A stretch of 64,000 nucleotides of DNA from Tenrec ecaudatus (GCF_050624435.1 NC_134536.1:9366758-9430757); one strand, 5' to 3'; shown: positions 24,331 through 34,386, counted from the stretch's first letter. Translations and numbers: made by a program. The notes: a model not told the origin generated them from the sequence alone.

Positions 24331-24689
24331 ACTAGGGGAAAGTAGCATAAACATTTTAAATCCATGGGTAACACAGAACTTCCATGTTAAACCAGTCCTC
24401 TCTGTGACAGCCAGGCACCAAATGGACTGGACCCACTGGGAGGACATTCTAAAATGTCCAGATGAGATGGATCCTAAGTTCAGAAAGGCCCAGCTCCTCA
24501 GAGCTTGTGGCAGTAATTGATGGCGACGTGGCCTGGCCACCTTAATTCACCGTTTCTGACTAAAGAATTTATTTAGCTCAATATGTGACAGGCGTCTAGT
24601 CCCCTGTCCTGTCTCCCTGGAATGCCTTGACCCCTTCTGTTAACATCACCCCAGCTCTCCTCTGGAGAATGACTCCACCCTTCCACACG

Positions 24690-24876
24690 GCCACTGAGGC
24701 CATTCGGACTCACAGCGAGCCTGTAGGGCAGAACTGCCCTGTAGGTTTCCCAGATGGTCCCTCTTCATAGGAGTAGAAAGCCTTGTCCTTCTCCCTCCGG
24801 GCAGATAGTGAGTCCGAGATGCTGACCTTTTGTGGTTAGCAGCCCAACGCACTAGCACTATGCCATTGGGGTGCCT
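24690..24876 (-). repeat. AfroSINE copy
   Basis: Antisense: 'gtagggcagaactgccctg', 'aggagtagaaagccttgtcc', 'ggttagcagcccaacgcac'. Confidence 0.88.
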
Positions 24877-25689
24877 ACAGGGTCTTTGGGGGCTACAAAC
24901 TGAGAGTTATCACCCACCCAACATACACGAACGGTGGACAGAGCACCCAGGCTAAGTCGACCGTGGTCTCTTTCCACACAATCTGAATCTTACCATCGAG
25001 GAGGAAAGGCGGTAGGTAGTCCAGAGTCTTTGAGACCATGAGACCTTGAGACCTATGGGAGGGATCCTCCCAGCAGGCCTGATTCTTGGCCTTGCCAAAG
25101 CCTTGCAGTTGAGCAACTGCTGACCCTCTACTATTTCTGGGGCAGTGGCAACTCCTCGGTAGACTTCTTGCTTTCCAGGAAGATCTATGTGTATCTCCCG
25201 TCAATGTGTCTCATGTGCTGCTACCACCTACCTGTCTGTCAGCAGAGGCTTGTGTGTTGGTGTGATGCTCAGCTCCTCGAACAGAGCTTCCAGACCAAGT
25301 CAGACTAGAAAGGAAGACCTGGGGAGCTACTTCCAAACATCTGCCGATAAAAGACCTATGGATGCCCTGGTCCAATCCATGCCCTATCACTGGGATGGCA
25401 CAGGACCTGGCAGCATGGCGGGGAGAATGGGAAACAACTGGACAAGAGCGACATGCAACTTCTCAATGATGTATCTACCACTCTGAGAACGTATCATCCC
25501 TTTTATCTAGACTGGTCACTATAGATTCACAGTTATTTTTCAATGGCATTTTGTAATGGTAAAGTACCAAAAACTACGGTATTTTATCAATTCCTAGGAT
25601 ATTTTTATGTATGTGCACATCTCTGCTAACTTTTCCTATTATTTCTTTAGGAAATAATTCCTAATTGTCCACATTCCTAATTGTGAACT
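24877..25689. other. Unassigned sequence, partly LINE-like
   Basis: 25,500-25,690 is AT-rich and ends 'ggaaataattcctaattg', reminiscent of mammalian L1 3' UTRs. The rest is not recognised. Confidence 0.3.
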
Positions 25690-25866
25690 CAAGTCACTGC
25701 CATGGAGCCTACTGTAACTCACAGCCACCCAGAAGGCAGAGCAGAACTGCCCCTGTGGGTCTTCAAGACTAACTTTCAGGGAGCAGACCGCCCCCTCTTT
25801 CTCTCATAGGTGACTTATGGTTGTCACCTGCGGGCAGCAACAACTAACTCACAACGCCGCCGGGAC
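25690..25866 (-). repeat. AfroSINE copy
   Basis: Antisense: 'aagtcactgccatggagcc', 'gcagaactgcccctgtggg', 'caacgccgccgggac'. Confidence 0.82.
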
Positions 25867-26351
25867 TGTGGACTGAGTCAAAGCCTCTGCACATTTCGCA
25901 CTTCTCACACAGGACAGCAGCCGTCTCTCAGGTAAGTGGTCAATTCCCACTGCAATGAGTGCATGTAAGAGTGTCCATTCCCCCGCACCCTCACCAGCAC
26001 CCAGAAGTGCCTTCCTCCTCATGCCCAGTCCAAACTGGGAGAGGTCCAGAATGAAGGCGACGGGAGGAGGGGGAGGGGGAGTCACTATAATACGGAAGGA
26101 AGGCCTTTCACATCCACTGAGGTCAAAATGATATTGCCAATATAATACCTACAAAGGGTGTCTTCTTTTTGCTTTTAATTTCTTTCATGGCTACTATCAT
26201 TGAGTATTTTAATATATTTATTGTCATTTCAATTTTTCCTTCTAAAAATGATCTGTTCTGTATCCTGACCCGGAACAGGTGGTGCACAAGATGAGCCTGC
26301 GACATCACACCAGAAAGCAAGGAAGCCATTAAAGATCATGAGGGGTGTGCC

Positions 26352-26525
26352 AACGCACCCTGGCGGTGCGGAGGGTGACGCCTCAGGCTGCTGGCCACCA
26401 GGCCTCTGATTCAGCCTGAGCAGCTGCTCCAAGAGACAAAGGTGATTGGAACTCGGAAACCTGAGGAGGGGTTCTACTCTGTCCTGCAGGGCTGCGAAGT
26501 CTGAATCACAGCGGTGGCAGCAGGT
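26352..26525 (+). repeat. AfroSINE copy, diverged
   Basis: 'accctggcggtgcggagggtgac', 'ggctgctggccaccagg' and 'ttctactctgtcctgcagggctgcgaagt' are in family order. Confidence 0.7.
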
Positions 26526-26934
26526 GAGGAAGGGGTGGAGAAGCCACCCTGAGCCTGCTTTCTGTGCCCAAAACCGAAGCTTCCTGGTAGCAGGGGAGTT
26601 AAGCACTTGACAGTAAACCTAAAGGTTAGTGCTTCTAACTCAGCCCACTGCGTCTACAGAGAAAAGCCCTGGCAATCAGCTGCAGTCACGATTCCAAGCA
26701 ACACAAGACCCTGCAGGCCTTTCTTCCCAGGCCACCCCCCACCCCACTACCACTCTTCACCCTCCTCGTAAGTAGTCAAGGACCTGACACTGTGGCTCCA
26801 CCCAGGACTGCGCTGCAGCTTGTGTGTTGCTGTTGTTAAAGGAATCTTGTTCTTCTAGAAACAGAAGTGTAGAGATTTACAGCTAAAACTATATGTACAA
26901 ATTTTAAAATTATATACAGCTAAAACTATAATTA

Positions 26935-27545
26935 AGAGAAGAGCCAGTCTGGGTGCAATATAGCTCCAAGGAAACATACAACCTTCCTCTAGTTCTTTAA
27001 TGCTTCCTCCCCACCCGCCACCATGACCCTAATTCTTAGAAACCTGGCTAGACCAGAACATGTATACTGGTATGAATATGCGCTCGAAACACAGGTAATT
27101 GGAACAGATAAGCCCCTCAGGACCAATAAGGTGAGCAGCGATACTAGGAGGGTAAGGAGGGGTAGTAAGGGAGAATCAATCACAATGATCAATAATCAAC
27201 GTATGGCCCCCTCCTAAGTGGACAGACAGCAGAAAGGTGGGTGAAAGGAGACAGTAGCTGGTATTGACATAAAAAAATAATAATTTATAAATTATCAAGA
27301 GAACATGGGGGAAGGAAAGTGGGGGACGTAGGGAAAAAATGAGGAGCTGAAAATATAATTTATAAATTATCAAGGGTTCCTGAGGAAGGGAGGGTGAGAG
27401 GGGGGGAGGGATTAACTGATACCAAGGGCTCAAGTAGAAAGAAGATGTTTTGAGAATGATGATGGCAACAAATGTACAAATGTGCTTGACACAGTGGATG
27501 TATGTATGGATTGTGATGAGTTGTATAAGACCCCAATAAAAAAAT
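26935..27545 (+). mobile_element. A-tailed LINE-type element, 3' 610 bp
   Basis: From 'gccagtctgggtgcaatatagc' through 'accttcctctagttcttt' and 'aaattatcaagggttcc' to 'gaccccaataaaaaaa'. It contains a partial repeat of its own 'tttataaattatcaag' block near 27,285-27,370. Confidence 0.8.
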
Positions 27546-27685
27546 TTTAAATGACTCTAAGGAAGAAAATGTTCTAGAGTTGAATATGATGACAATTGTA
27601 CAACTCTTCTTGATATGACCGAATTATTTAATTGCATGACATGTGGATAAAGTGCTCATAAAACTATTAAAACAAACAAAAAATG
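27546..27685 (+). mobile_element. Short A-tailed 3' end of a related or second LINE
   Basis: Runs from 'aaggaagaaaatgttctagag' to 'ctcataaaactattaaaac' plus an A-rich tail. It lies between two A-tailed element ends and is not homologous to them along its length. Confidence 0.4.
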
Positions 27686-27825
27686 AGGAGTTAATGGCAT
27701 GGGTTCAAGTAGAAAGAAATGTTTTAAAAGGATGATGACAACATGCGTGCAGATGTGTTTGACACAATGGATATATGTATGGATTGTGATGAGTTGTTAA
27801 GAACCCCCAATAAAATAATTTTTTA
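27686..27825 (+). mobile_element. A-tailed LINE-type element, terminal 140 bp
   Basis: Repeats the terminal block: 'ggttcaagtagaaagaaatg', 'tgtttgacacaatgg', 'attgtgatgagttg', 'ccccaataaaat'. It is a second 3' end in the same orientation within 300 bp. Confidence 0.75.
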
Positions 27826-28179
27826 TAAAAACCTACGTGGCGGCTTGATTTGCCCCACTATGAGCCCAGGGAAGTGCTGGCCAATACAGGATTGGCTATG
27901 CTCAAGGTAGGTGGCAGATGCACTGCTTCACGACAAGAGCCGTGCCACTCTTTAAAGGAACATTTTCCAAGGTAAAAAGCTAAATAACAAGAGATCCTCT
28001 TACAGGAAAAAGATCCATTCATGTCCTAATCCATGTTTCTCCAATGAGGACTTCTTTTTTTTATTTTTAATTGATTTTTTGAGCTCTGTAGCGATCGAGA
28101 TGTCCCATACGTACTTTGCATCTATTTCTTCCTTCCTTCATTGATCTTTGGTGTTCGTGCAATTTACTATCCGCCAGAT

Positions 28180-28340
28180 AAGCCACCGCCAGTGGGTGAA
28201 TTTTCACTCATGGCAACCCGATCCAGAGTCCCCGAGGCTGTAAATCTTCATAGGAGCAGATGGCTCATTTTGTTCCTGTGGAACAGCTGCCGTGTTTGAA
28301 CCATCGACCTTGCAGCGAGCAACCCAAGGTTTAAATCTTT
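28180..28340 (-). repeat. AfroSINE copy, diverged
   Basis: Antisense: 'ccaccgccagtgggtgaat', 'ctgtaaatcttcataggagcag', 'cgaccttgcagcgagcaacc'. Confidence 0.75.
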
Positions 28341-28481
28341 TACTGTGCAGACTTCATCTATGTTGTTAAGATCTACTGTCAACTCTTTTCTACTTCCTTG
28401 GCTCACGTTAGAGTAGATCACTATTTACCGCTAATTCCCATTGTGATTTTAAAATATACTGTGGCATAAAGCAATACTTAC

Positions 28482-28547
28482 CACCCTAACACCATTCAGC
28501 TGGAAAACAAAAACATCGTCCGCATCATTGGAAAAGTTCAGGAAGAC
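28482..28547 (-). other. Candidate 66-bp exon (minus strand)
   Basis: On the minus strand the segment follows 'gggaacacttacag' (AG acceptor) and ends GTGTTAGGGTG|GTAAGT, a consensus donor. It is open in phase 0 for 22 codons, starting VFLNFSNDADD and ending FQLNGVRV, with the mixed polar/hydrophobic composition of real protein. The next candidate exon upstream on the same strand ends 96 bp away. The intervening 96 bp is also open and divisible by three, so one exon of about 240 bp (28,482-28,721) is an alternative. I do not recognise the protein. Confidence 0.42.
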
Positions 28548-28643
28548 CTGTAAGTGTTCCCCCTCCCTGCCCCACATGGAAAGAAAGGGACAGGACCTGT
28601 GCACATGACTTTTACGTCCCCTGAGGGTGTGGGGGACGCTTAC

Positions 28644-28721
28644 TTGATAAGTAACAATTCGCTGGCTTTCCCTTCTTTTAATCCCATGAGGACACCACAT
28701 GTTGGTGAGCTTGGCTGCTAA
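28644..28721 (-). other. Candidate 78-bp exon (minus strand)
   Basis: On the minus strand it is preceded by 'tctccctgggatttcag' and followed by ACTTATCAA|GTAAGC. Phase 0, 26 codons, starting LAAKLTNMWC and ending RIVTYQ. The open frame extends 5' of the acceptor into an antisense-numbered SINE, which cannot be exonic, so the acceptor at 28,722 is the natural boundary. The CpG island 3.3 kb upstream on this strand could be its promoter. Gene unidentified. Confidence 0.4.
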
Positions 28722-28762
28722 CTGAAATCCCAGGGAGAACATGTGGCAGCCGGCTTCCATAA

Positions 28763-28962
28763 GGACTCAAATTCACTGCCAGCGAGTCAATTTGGACTCG
28801 CGACAATCCTATAGGGCAGGGTTCAACTGTCCCTGTGAGTTTACTAGACTGTGCCTCTGTATAGGAGCTGAAAGCCCAGCCTTTCTCGGGTGGTGATTTT
28901 GAACTGCCAACCTTGCAGTTAGCTGCCCAAAGAATCACCACTACGCCACCAGAGCTCGAGGG
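28763..28962 (-). repeat. AfroSINE copy
   Basis: Antisense: 'cactgccagcgagtcaatttgg', 'tctcgggtggtgattttgaac', 'acgccaccagagctc'. It lies about 40 bp upstream (on minus) of the candidate exon at 28,644. Confidence 0.9.
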
Positions 28963-28964
28963 CC

Positions 28965-29025
28965 CTGGAAACCTGGTGAGGTAGTCCAACTCTGTCCCTA
29001 CAGGGTCACTCACTCAGGCTTGGCC
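28965..29025 (+). repeat. AfroSINE tail fragment
   Basis: 'ccctggaaacctggtgaggtag', 'ccctacagggtcactcactcagg': the tail block alone, opposite in orientation to the adjacent SINE. Confidence 0.45.
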
Positions 29026-29357
29026 TGGACGCGGCAGCAGCAGATGTTTTCATGAAAGACATTTCATTGCCAGTGAGAGCTACTGGCCATCAGAAGGCAC
29101 CACGTGAACATCTCTCACTTAGAACGAGGTACCTGAGTGAACATCACCGCAGGCAATGGAAACGATATAGGACATTTGAATGTCACATTCCTGAGTAGCC
29201 TCCGCCATTTTCGCGAGCGGATGCATCACTTCTAAAAGGGTTTTGGTAAGATTGAGAATACCCTGCAACCCTGAACAGGTACTGGTGTAAGTAACGACAT
29301 GAAAGCATCTTGAGACAGAGGTTCTGGTCGGCCTCCTGATGTACTAGACCCACAGCA

Positions 29358-29540
29358 GGAGCCCTGGGGGGCGCTATGGGATCAGCAGTGGGCTGTTAGC
29401 TGGAAGGCGGGAGAGACGCTGACCACCACAGGTTGCCCGGAAAAGTTAAAATGAAACGACTGGCTTCTGTGAAGATTGACAGTTTCGGGAACTCTGGCGG
29501 TTCTACTGTGGCCTGTGGGGTGGTTAGGAGTCAGTTCGGT
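29358..29540 (+). repeat. AfroSINE copy
   Basis: 'ggagccctggggggcgctatg', 'gctgttagctggaaggcgg', 'gattgacagtttcgggaac'. Confidence 0.8.
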
Positions 29541-29894
29541 TGTTGGTGGGACAAACAGGCACATCAGGCCCCTCCCCTCCACTTTCAGTCCTTCTCCGCC
29601 TCCCCCAGCCCCCACAAGGAACACAGGACGTTAGGCACACTAGCACGTTAATAATTAGGCACCTTGGCGGTGTGGGGAGAACCTCTGCGATGCTGTGCAG
29701 GCGGATGACCAAATGAAGACAGTCTCACCTGGCTTATCTTCTCAGAGTAGACGCTGGAACATCCAGGAGTTCAAATGCTCAGTGACCAGTCAACTCTACC
29801 ACGATGCAGACACCTATCGATCGCTTTACTTTCCACTGTGGGGCCTCAAAAACCAGAAATAAGGCCTGGGGCTCCCCACCTCTCCTAGAGACCA

Positions 29895-30030
29895 TCTGTG
29901 GCCTCTAGACTGATAGCGACTCTACTGAGCAGCACGGCCCCACAGTGTTTCCAAGGCTGTAAATCTTGACCCAAACCGACTGTCACATCTTTAGCTCGAA
30001 GAGTGACTAATGCATTCGAACTGCTGCCAC
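29895..30030 (-). repeat. AfroSINE copy, eroded
   Basis: Antisense 'tgatagcgactctactgagcagc', 'ccaaggctgtaaatcttg', 'tgcattcgaactgctg'. Confidence 0.55.
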
Positions 30031-30059
30031 CGAGAATCCTGCTGCCACCAAGAATCCTT

Positions 30060-30157
30060 GGCCATCAATACACTGTCATTGAGTCAATGCTGACTCATAG
30101 TGACCCCCTGTGGGTTTCCGAGACTAACAGTTTTCCGGAGTAGATAGCCTCGTCCTA
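30060..30157 (-). repeat. AfroSINE tail fragment
   Basis: Antisense 'cactgtcattgagtcaatgctgactcatagtgacc', 'tgggtttccgagact', then 'ggagtagatagcctcgtcc'; the head is missing. Confidence 0.75.
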
Positions 30158-31320
30158 TGCTACCATCACTTACTTGGGACCTCGCGTCCATCTTGGCTCG
30201 ATCCATTTACAACAAACAGGCTTCCCGCTTCACCCATCCTGACGGGTGCTTCAAACAGCATCTCCATCCAGAGTTGAGGGAGAAAGAGAGTAAACCAGAA
30301 AACTTGAAAGCTCCCTAAGATACACTTACCTTTTCTAAAAAGCAACTATTCTCAACTACATAAATATACATTGTTACTATTTCCCAGGCCGGAAGCAGTC
30401 ATGGCTTTTGACTCCTCCACCCTATAGGACTCTTAGCTCTGACTTCTAATTCCACAGGTCAACAACACTTCTGTCCCATGGGAAAACGAAAAGTGACACT
30501 CTTCCAGCCTTTACTAAAATAGGGCTTTCAGAATTCTACAAAGAAATCCACAGCCACTAATAACTCTCCTATACCAATTAGGTATATACTCTTGAAACGG
30601 AGGCACCGAACATTAGACTTGGTTATTCCTGACGGATGGTAAAATTTTCCAAGGCAAGCGACAAAAGGTGGAGGGGGCGCTGGGGACAAAGGGAAGCACT
30701 TGTTAGTCCCTCATGAGGGTGGCCATCACTGCTCAGGGTAGAGCTTGGCTTGCTTGCCCAGGCAACAGTCAGTAGTCTGGCTGGGCACAGTCGCTCTGTG
30801 AGCTGCAGTATGGGCACAGACAAGGTGCCCTGTGGCCTCTCGGCCATTACAGCCTGAAAACCCGGCTAGCCTCTCGCCATCACTCCGGGGAGCTGCCAGG
30901 GAGAACTAAACTCAGACTGAGAGCTGCAAACTTGAAAACACACACAAAGGAAGGGACCCCAAATAGACTGTTACCCTCAAATGCTGCAAAACAAAGCTGC
31001 CCATGGGGAGGGTTGGTTCACAGCCTTCCACGAGGCTAACACCCCCCCCCCAAGTGGGAGCCCTCCGGGCCATGGCAGCCGGCCTAGGGAGTGGGAGTGG
31101 GTTATCCCCAACGGGGTAAGTGTTAGAAGACTTTGCCATCCCGGCGGCGGCAATCTAGCAGGTAGAACGCTGGGTCCCCAGCGAGGGCTGTGTCACCCAC
31201 ATTTCCTTCCAGGGTGCCAGATCACCCTCACCTTCCCAACCTTGAAGGGGTGTCACTAGGGGGGAGGACTGGGGAGATTGGGTGTCCCTCCCGCCCCCAA
31301 CCATCCCTGCCAGGTCCAAC
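30158..31320. other. Unassigned sequence upstream of the CpG island
   Basis: No repeat recognised over more than 1.1 kb, which is unusual in this window, and GC rises toward the island. No exon supported. Confidence 0.45.
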
Positions 31321-31659
31321 TTTAGCATTCGCATCGTGCCCGGCTGGCAGGGTCCGCGGCCGGGTGGCGCTGTACCGGGTGGCCACGATCGGCCACAGGA
31401 AGCAGCCCAGACAGCAGGAGCAGCCTGCAGCTGGCACGGCAGGTGACTGAGCACCGCGCTGCAGACACTGGCGGGCTCGGCAGCGGGGGGCGAGGCCGGC
31501 CTCGAGGGGGGCACCTGGCGGGAGGGAGCCCCCCGCACCCCGCGCGGCCAGCAGGCGGCGGCCCGGCTCCCCAGGGAACCCGTTGGAAGGGATTCTCCGG
31601 CTCCATAATTAAGGGGGAAAATGGCTCCAAGCCAAACGCCCCCTGATATTTTCTCTCTC

Positions 31660-31695
31660 TCACACACACACACACATACACACACACACACACAC
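31660..31695 (+). repeat. (CA)n microsatellite inside the CpG island
   Basis: CACACA array interrupted by a TA and a TCA, preceded by CTCTCT. Confidence 0.95.
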
Positions 31696-31992
31696 TCACA
31701 CGCACCCCGGCTCCGCTCGCCCCATTTTCTCAGACAAAAGGCGAGCGGTGAGGAGCAACTGCAGTCGCTCGGCCTTCAGGACCGAACCCCTGAGCCCCCT
31801 GCGCCCCCCGCCCCCGCCCCGTGTCCCTCAGGGCCCGGCACCCGCCCCGCCCCGCGCCCCGGCTGGGGTCCCCCCCGCCATGGCGCGCCGGCCGTGGGGC
31901 CTGGGGTGGGAGCGGTGGGGCGCCGGCCACCCCAGTGCGGCCGTAGCGCGCCCCCACCGCGACGGCACCTCGCGCGCCCCGGGGAACCTCAC

Positions 31993-32095
31993 CTCCGAAG
32001 GGCCGAGGCGGCGGCCGCCGGGGCTCTGGCGCCTCCTCCCTCCAGCAGCGCCGCCGCTCCCCTGGTTCGCCCAGGCTCCGCCTCCCCCGCCGCGG
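31993..32095 (-). other. Candidate untranslated first exon (minus strand)
   Basis: On the minus strand the sequence below the palindrome ends CTTCGGAG|GTGAGG, a good donor, about 100 bp from the presumed start. It has no ATG, so it would be 5' UTR. The start at 32,095 is notional: I chose it just downstream of the palindrome and cannot see an initiator. Confidence 0.35.
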
Positions 32096-32099
32096 ACGC

Positions 32100-32117
32100 C
32101 ACGTGACGCGTCACATG
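32100..32117. promoter_or_regulatory. Palindromic E-box/CLEAR-like site
   Basis: CACGTGACGCGTCACATG, with a perfect 12-bp core GTGACGCGTCAC. Extended, it gives GCCACGTGAC (32,098-32,107) and GTCACATGAC (32,109-32,118). Each differs at one position from the CLEAR consensus GTCACGTGAC bound by TFEB/TFE3. USF or CREB/ATF binding is equally compatible. Confidence 0.55.
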
Positions 32118-32221
32118 ACCGCGGGCCCCGCCCAGGACCAGCGCCCCGCCCGGGGCGCCCCACTGCCTGCTGCCCACGCCCCGGGCCCTGCCAGCCCGCG
32201 CTAACCCCGGAGCTCCTGAGT

Positions 32222-32510
32222 GCCCCCCCACCACCACCATCAACTCGCGCACACGCTCACCGCACACTCGTCACACTCATTCCCTCATGGTCACACCAAC
32301 ACACCACTCACGCTCACCAAGTACGCTCACACACTGACACACCATGCGCATTCACCAGATGCTCTCAAACTACACGCGCTCACTCCCACAGTCATGGTCA
32401 CACTCGCACACCACTCGGGTTCACCAAATACACGCAAACCACACACGCTCACTCACATAATCACGCTCACTCACTCTTGCTCACACTCATCACACGCACC
32501 ACTCTTTGTT
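32222..32510 (+). repeat. Decayed CA-rich minisatellite
   Basis: Degenerate CTCACACA words with a higher-order repeat: 'tcatggtcacac...cacaccactc...ttcaccaa' recurs at about 32,286 and 32,393. Immediately flanks the CpG island. Confidence 0.75.
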
Positions 32511-32533
32511 TTTGCAAAATTTTATCCTGGGAT

Positions 32534-33151
32534 CTCTGATGGCGTTTCTAGAACCAGCATCCTATGTTACAACGGCTGGTCCTTCTTTGCTTCCAACGCT
32601 TGCATTCCGATCACCAGTAACACATCCTGATTGTGTGTCTTGTCCACTGCAGACTGCTGAAGTTGGTAAAACTCTTTGAGTTGCTTCATGTTGGGTATTA
32701 TTGGTTGGTATATACATTTGAATAACAGTGTGTTAGTACTGGTCTTCGTTGTAAACATCCCATCACGGACAGCATTGTACTTCAAGATAGGTATTAAAGT
32801 GTTCTTTTTGACAATGAATGTGACGCCATTCCTCTTCAATTTGTCATTGCCAACATAGTCGAACATCTGACTATCTGACTCAAAATGACAAACACCAACT
32901 GATGTCACTCACTAATGCCTAAGATATTGATCTTAATGCTTTCCATTTCCTTTTTGATGGCTTCCAAAGTTGCTAGCTTCAATTATTAATGGATATTTGT
33001 ATTTTGAGTTGTGTCCCATCAGCAAACAAAGGGCCCAAAAGCTTCACTTCTTCTACATCATTAAGACTGATAGTACTTTGAGGAGGCAGCTCTTCCTCAG
33101 TCATATCTTCCCCAGTGCTTTCCAACCTTAGGAGCTCATCTTCTGGCATTT
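32534..33151 (-). mobile_element. RTE/BovB LINE, endonuclease region and 5' part (left piece)
   Basis: Antisense RTE covering the N-terminal apurinic-type endonuclease region. It continues after an LTR-like insertion at 33,651. The combined piece runs from 5' UTR (near 33,880) to mid-endonuclease. Confidence 0.85.
32567..32908 (-). pseudogene. RTE endonuclease-domain fragment
   Basis: A 113-codon open stretch of the RTE ORF. Recognisable blocks in order are HFESDSQMFDYVGNDKLKRN, GVTFIVKKN, ILKYNAVRDGMF and NTLLFKCIYQPIIPN, which track the RTE/BovB endonuclease. A complete RTE ORF is around 1,000 residues, so this is a small remnant, broken by stops on both sides and lacking RT. No activity expected. 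Confidence 0.82.
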
Positions 33152-33650
33152 TGTTAGTCTGGGTAGACTAGAGAAACAAATCCATGAACACACATGTATG
33201 TATAAGAAAGAGATTTATATACAAGAGCAATTGAACATTGAGAAAACACCCCAGCCCAGTCCAGTCCAAGGCCATAAGTCTCATATTAGCCCATATGTCC
33301 GATATCAATATAAAGTCCTCTTCAGACTCACCAAACACATGCAATGAAGCCATGATTGGATCCAGTGGTGTTGTAAGCATCTAGCGCTGGCAGAGGTCTC
33401 TCTGTGGCTTCTCCAGCTTCCGAGGTCTGGTTGGTCCATGTGGCTTGTCTTCTGCAATGTCTCCCAGGAAGTGGCACAGAGAGAGAGCAGTGTCTTCCAC
33501 CTCCAAGGAAGAAGTAACAGATTTCTCAGAATTCTCTGGAGAAGGCCATGCCCACACAGAAGTCTCATTAGCTATCTCCAGACTGACAGCCTAGACTCCA
33601 CCCCTACACTCTTAATCCTTAAATTGACACCAGATCAGGTGACTACCACA
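33152..33650 (+). mobile_element. LTR-like repeat (TG...CTACCACA family), copy 2
   Basis: 499 bp, TGTTAGTCTGGGTAGACTAG... to ...GTGACTACCACA, inserted in an RTE. Flanks GGCATTT (33,145-33,151) and GGCATTA (33,651-33,657) match at 6 of 7 positions, and the RTE sequence resumes across the junction. This fixes both termini. TG/CA ends suggest a solo LTR. The exact duplication length (5-7 bp) is uncertain. Confidence 0.78.
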
Positions 33651-33880
33651 GGCATTATATCAAACAGTGTTCTACCTGCTGTTCTTAAAGAGTTCACTCA
33701 TCAATTTTTTAGAAGTAGTTCACCAGGTCCTTCTTCCAAGGCTGTCTTAGCCTAGAAGCTCAACTGTAATCTGTTCCCCCTGGGTGACCCTACTGCTATG
33801 TGAAATCCCAGTAGCATTAGCTTCCAGCATCACAGCAACATGCAAGCCACTACAGTTTGACAAGCTGACAGACAAGTGGT
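33651..33880 (-). mobile_element. RTE/BovB LINE, 5' end (right piece)
   Basis: Continuation of the RTE interrupted by the LTR-like insertion: 'ggcattatatcaaacagtgttc', 'ttccagcatcacagcaacatgc', 'acaagctgacagacaagtggtg'. It corresponds to the element's 5' UTR/start region. Confidence 0.78.
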
Positions 33881-34184
33881 GATATTTAGGCCTTGAGAGT
33901 GCCTTAAACATAAAAGGTAATCCTCACATACTACTCAACATAATGAGTCATTAGGCTTTGAGTGAAAGCTCAGCGTTATGCTAAGAAGTAGACAACAGTG
34001 GCCCTTACCTTCAAAACTTACCATTTCAAAACAATTACTTGGAGATGCATGCATAGTATATTAAGAAAATGCATCTCTCTCTATTCTCAAATGTCACCAT
34101 TTAAAAACCCAATTACTTTGAGAAACAGCATATTAAGAAAACTAGCCTCTCTTTCTCTCTGTCATGTACACACTCTCACAGAAC

Positions 34185-34360
34185 CAGTTTCTGCTAGTGA
34201 GTTCTGACTCATCGCAACTCCATGGGTTTTAGAGGTCAGTTGGATGCCACAGGCTTTTAATGACTTTTTTCTAAGATAGATTACCAAGCCTTTCTTCTGG
34301 TGTACTTCTGGGGGAATTGAATCTCTAACCTCTTGCGGAAACACATTAATAATGTGTACC
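34185..34360 (-). repeat. Possible old AfroSINE-like fragment
   Basis: Antisense 'gtgagttctgactcatcgcaactcc' and 'attgaatctctaacc'. Very eroded; could be another SINE family. Confidence 0.35.
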
Positions 34361-34369
34361 ACCTGGGAA

Positions 34370-34386
34370 ACACACACACACACACA
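34370..34386 (+). repeat. (CA)n microsatellite, short
   Basis: Eight CA units. Confidence 0.9.

Larger units (their letters stand above)
31320..32220. promoter_or_regulatory. CpG island / probable promoter
   Basis: About 900 bp of very GC-rich sequence with dense CpG in a window that is otherwise CpG-poor. It carries several CCGCCC/CCCCGCCCC GC boxes (for example 31,808-31,823 and 31,845-31,860) and a CRE/E-box-type palindrome at 32,100-32,117. No TATA box is apparent. This is the classic architecture of a broadly expressed mammalian promoter. The minus direction is favoured by a donor at 31,993 and candidate exons at 28.7-28.5 kb. Bidirectional activity is possible. Confidence 0.85.

Noticed and set aside
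31155-31691. 178-codon minus frame beginning in the CA array
   Set aside because: The N-terminus is a translated CA microsatellite (VCVCVC...), the rest is GC-rich shadow. Not a gene.
31748-32539. 263-codon open frame on plus through the CpG island
   Set aside because: Pro/Arg/Ala-rich translation typical of GC-rich DNA, and it runs straight into the CA minisatellite. No domain; an opposite-strand frame of similar length also exists.
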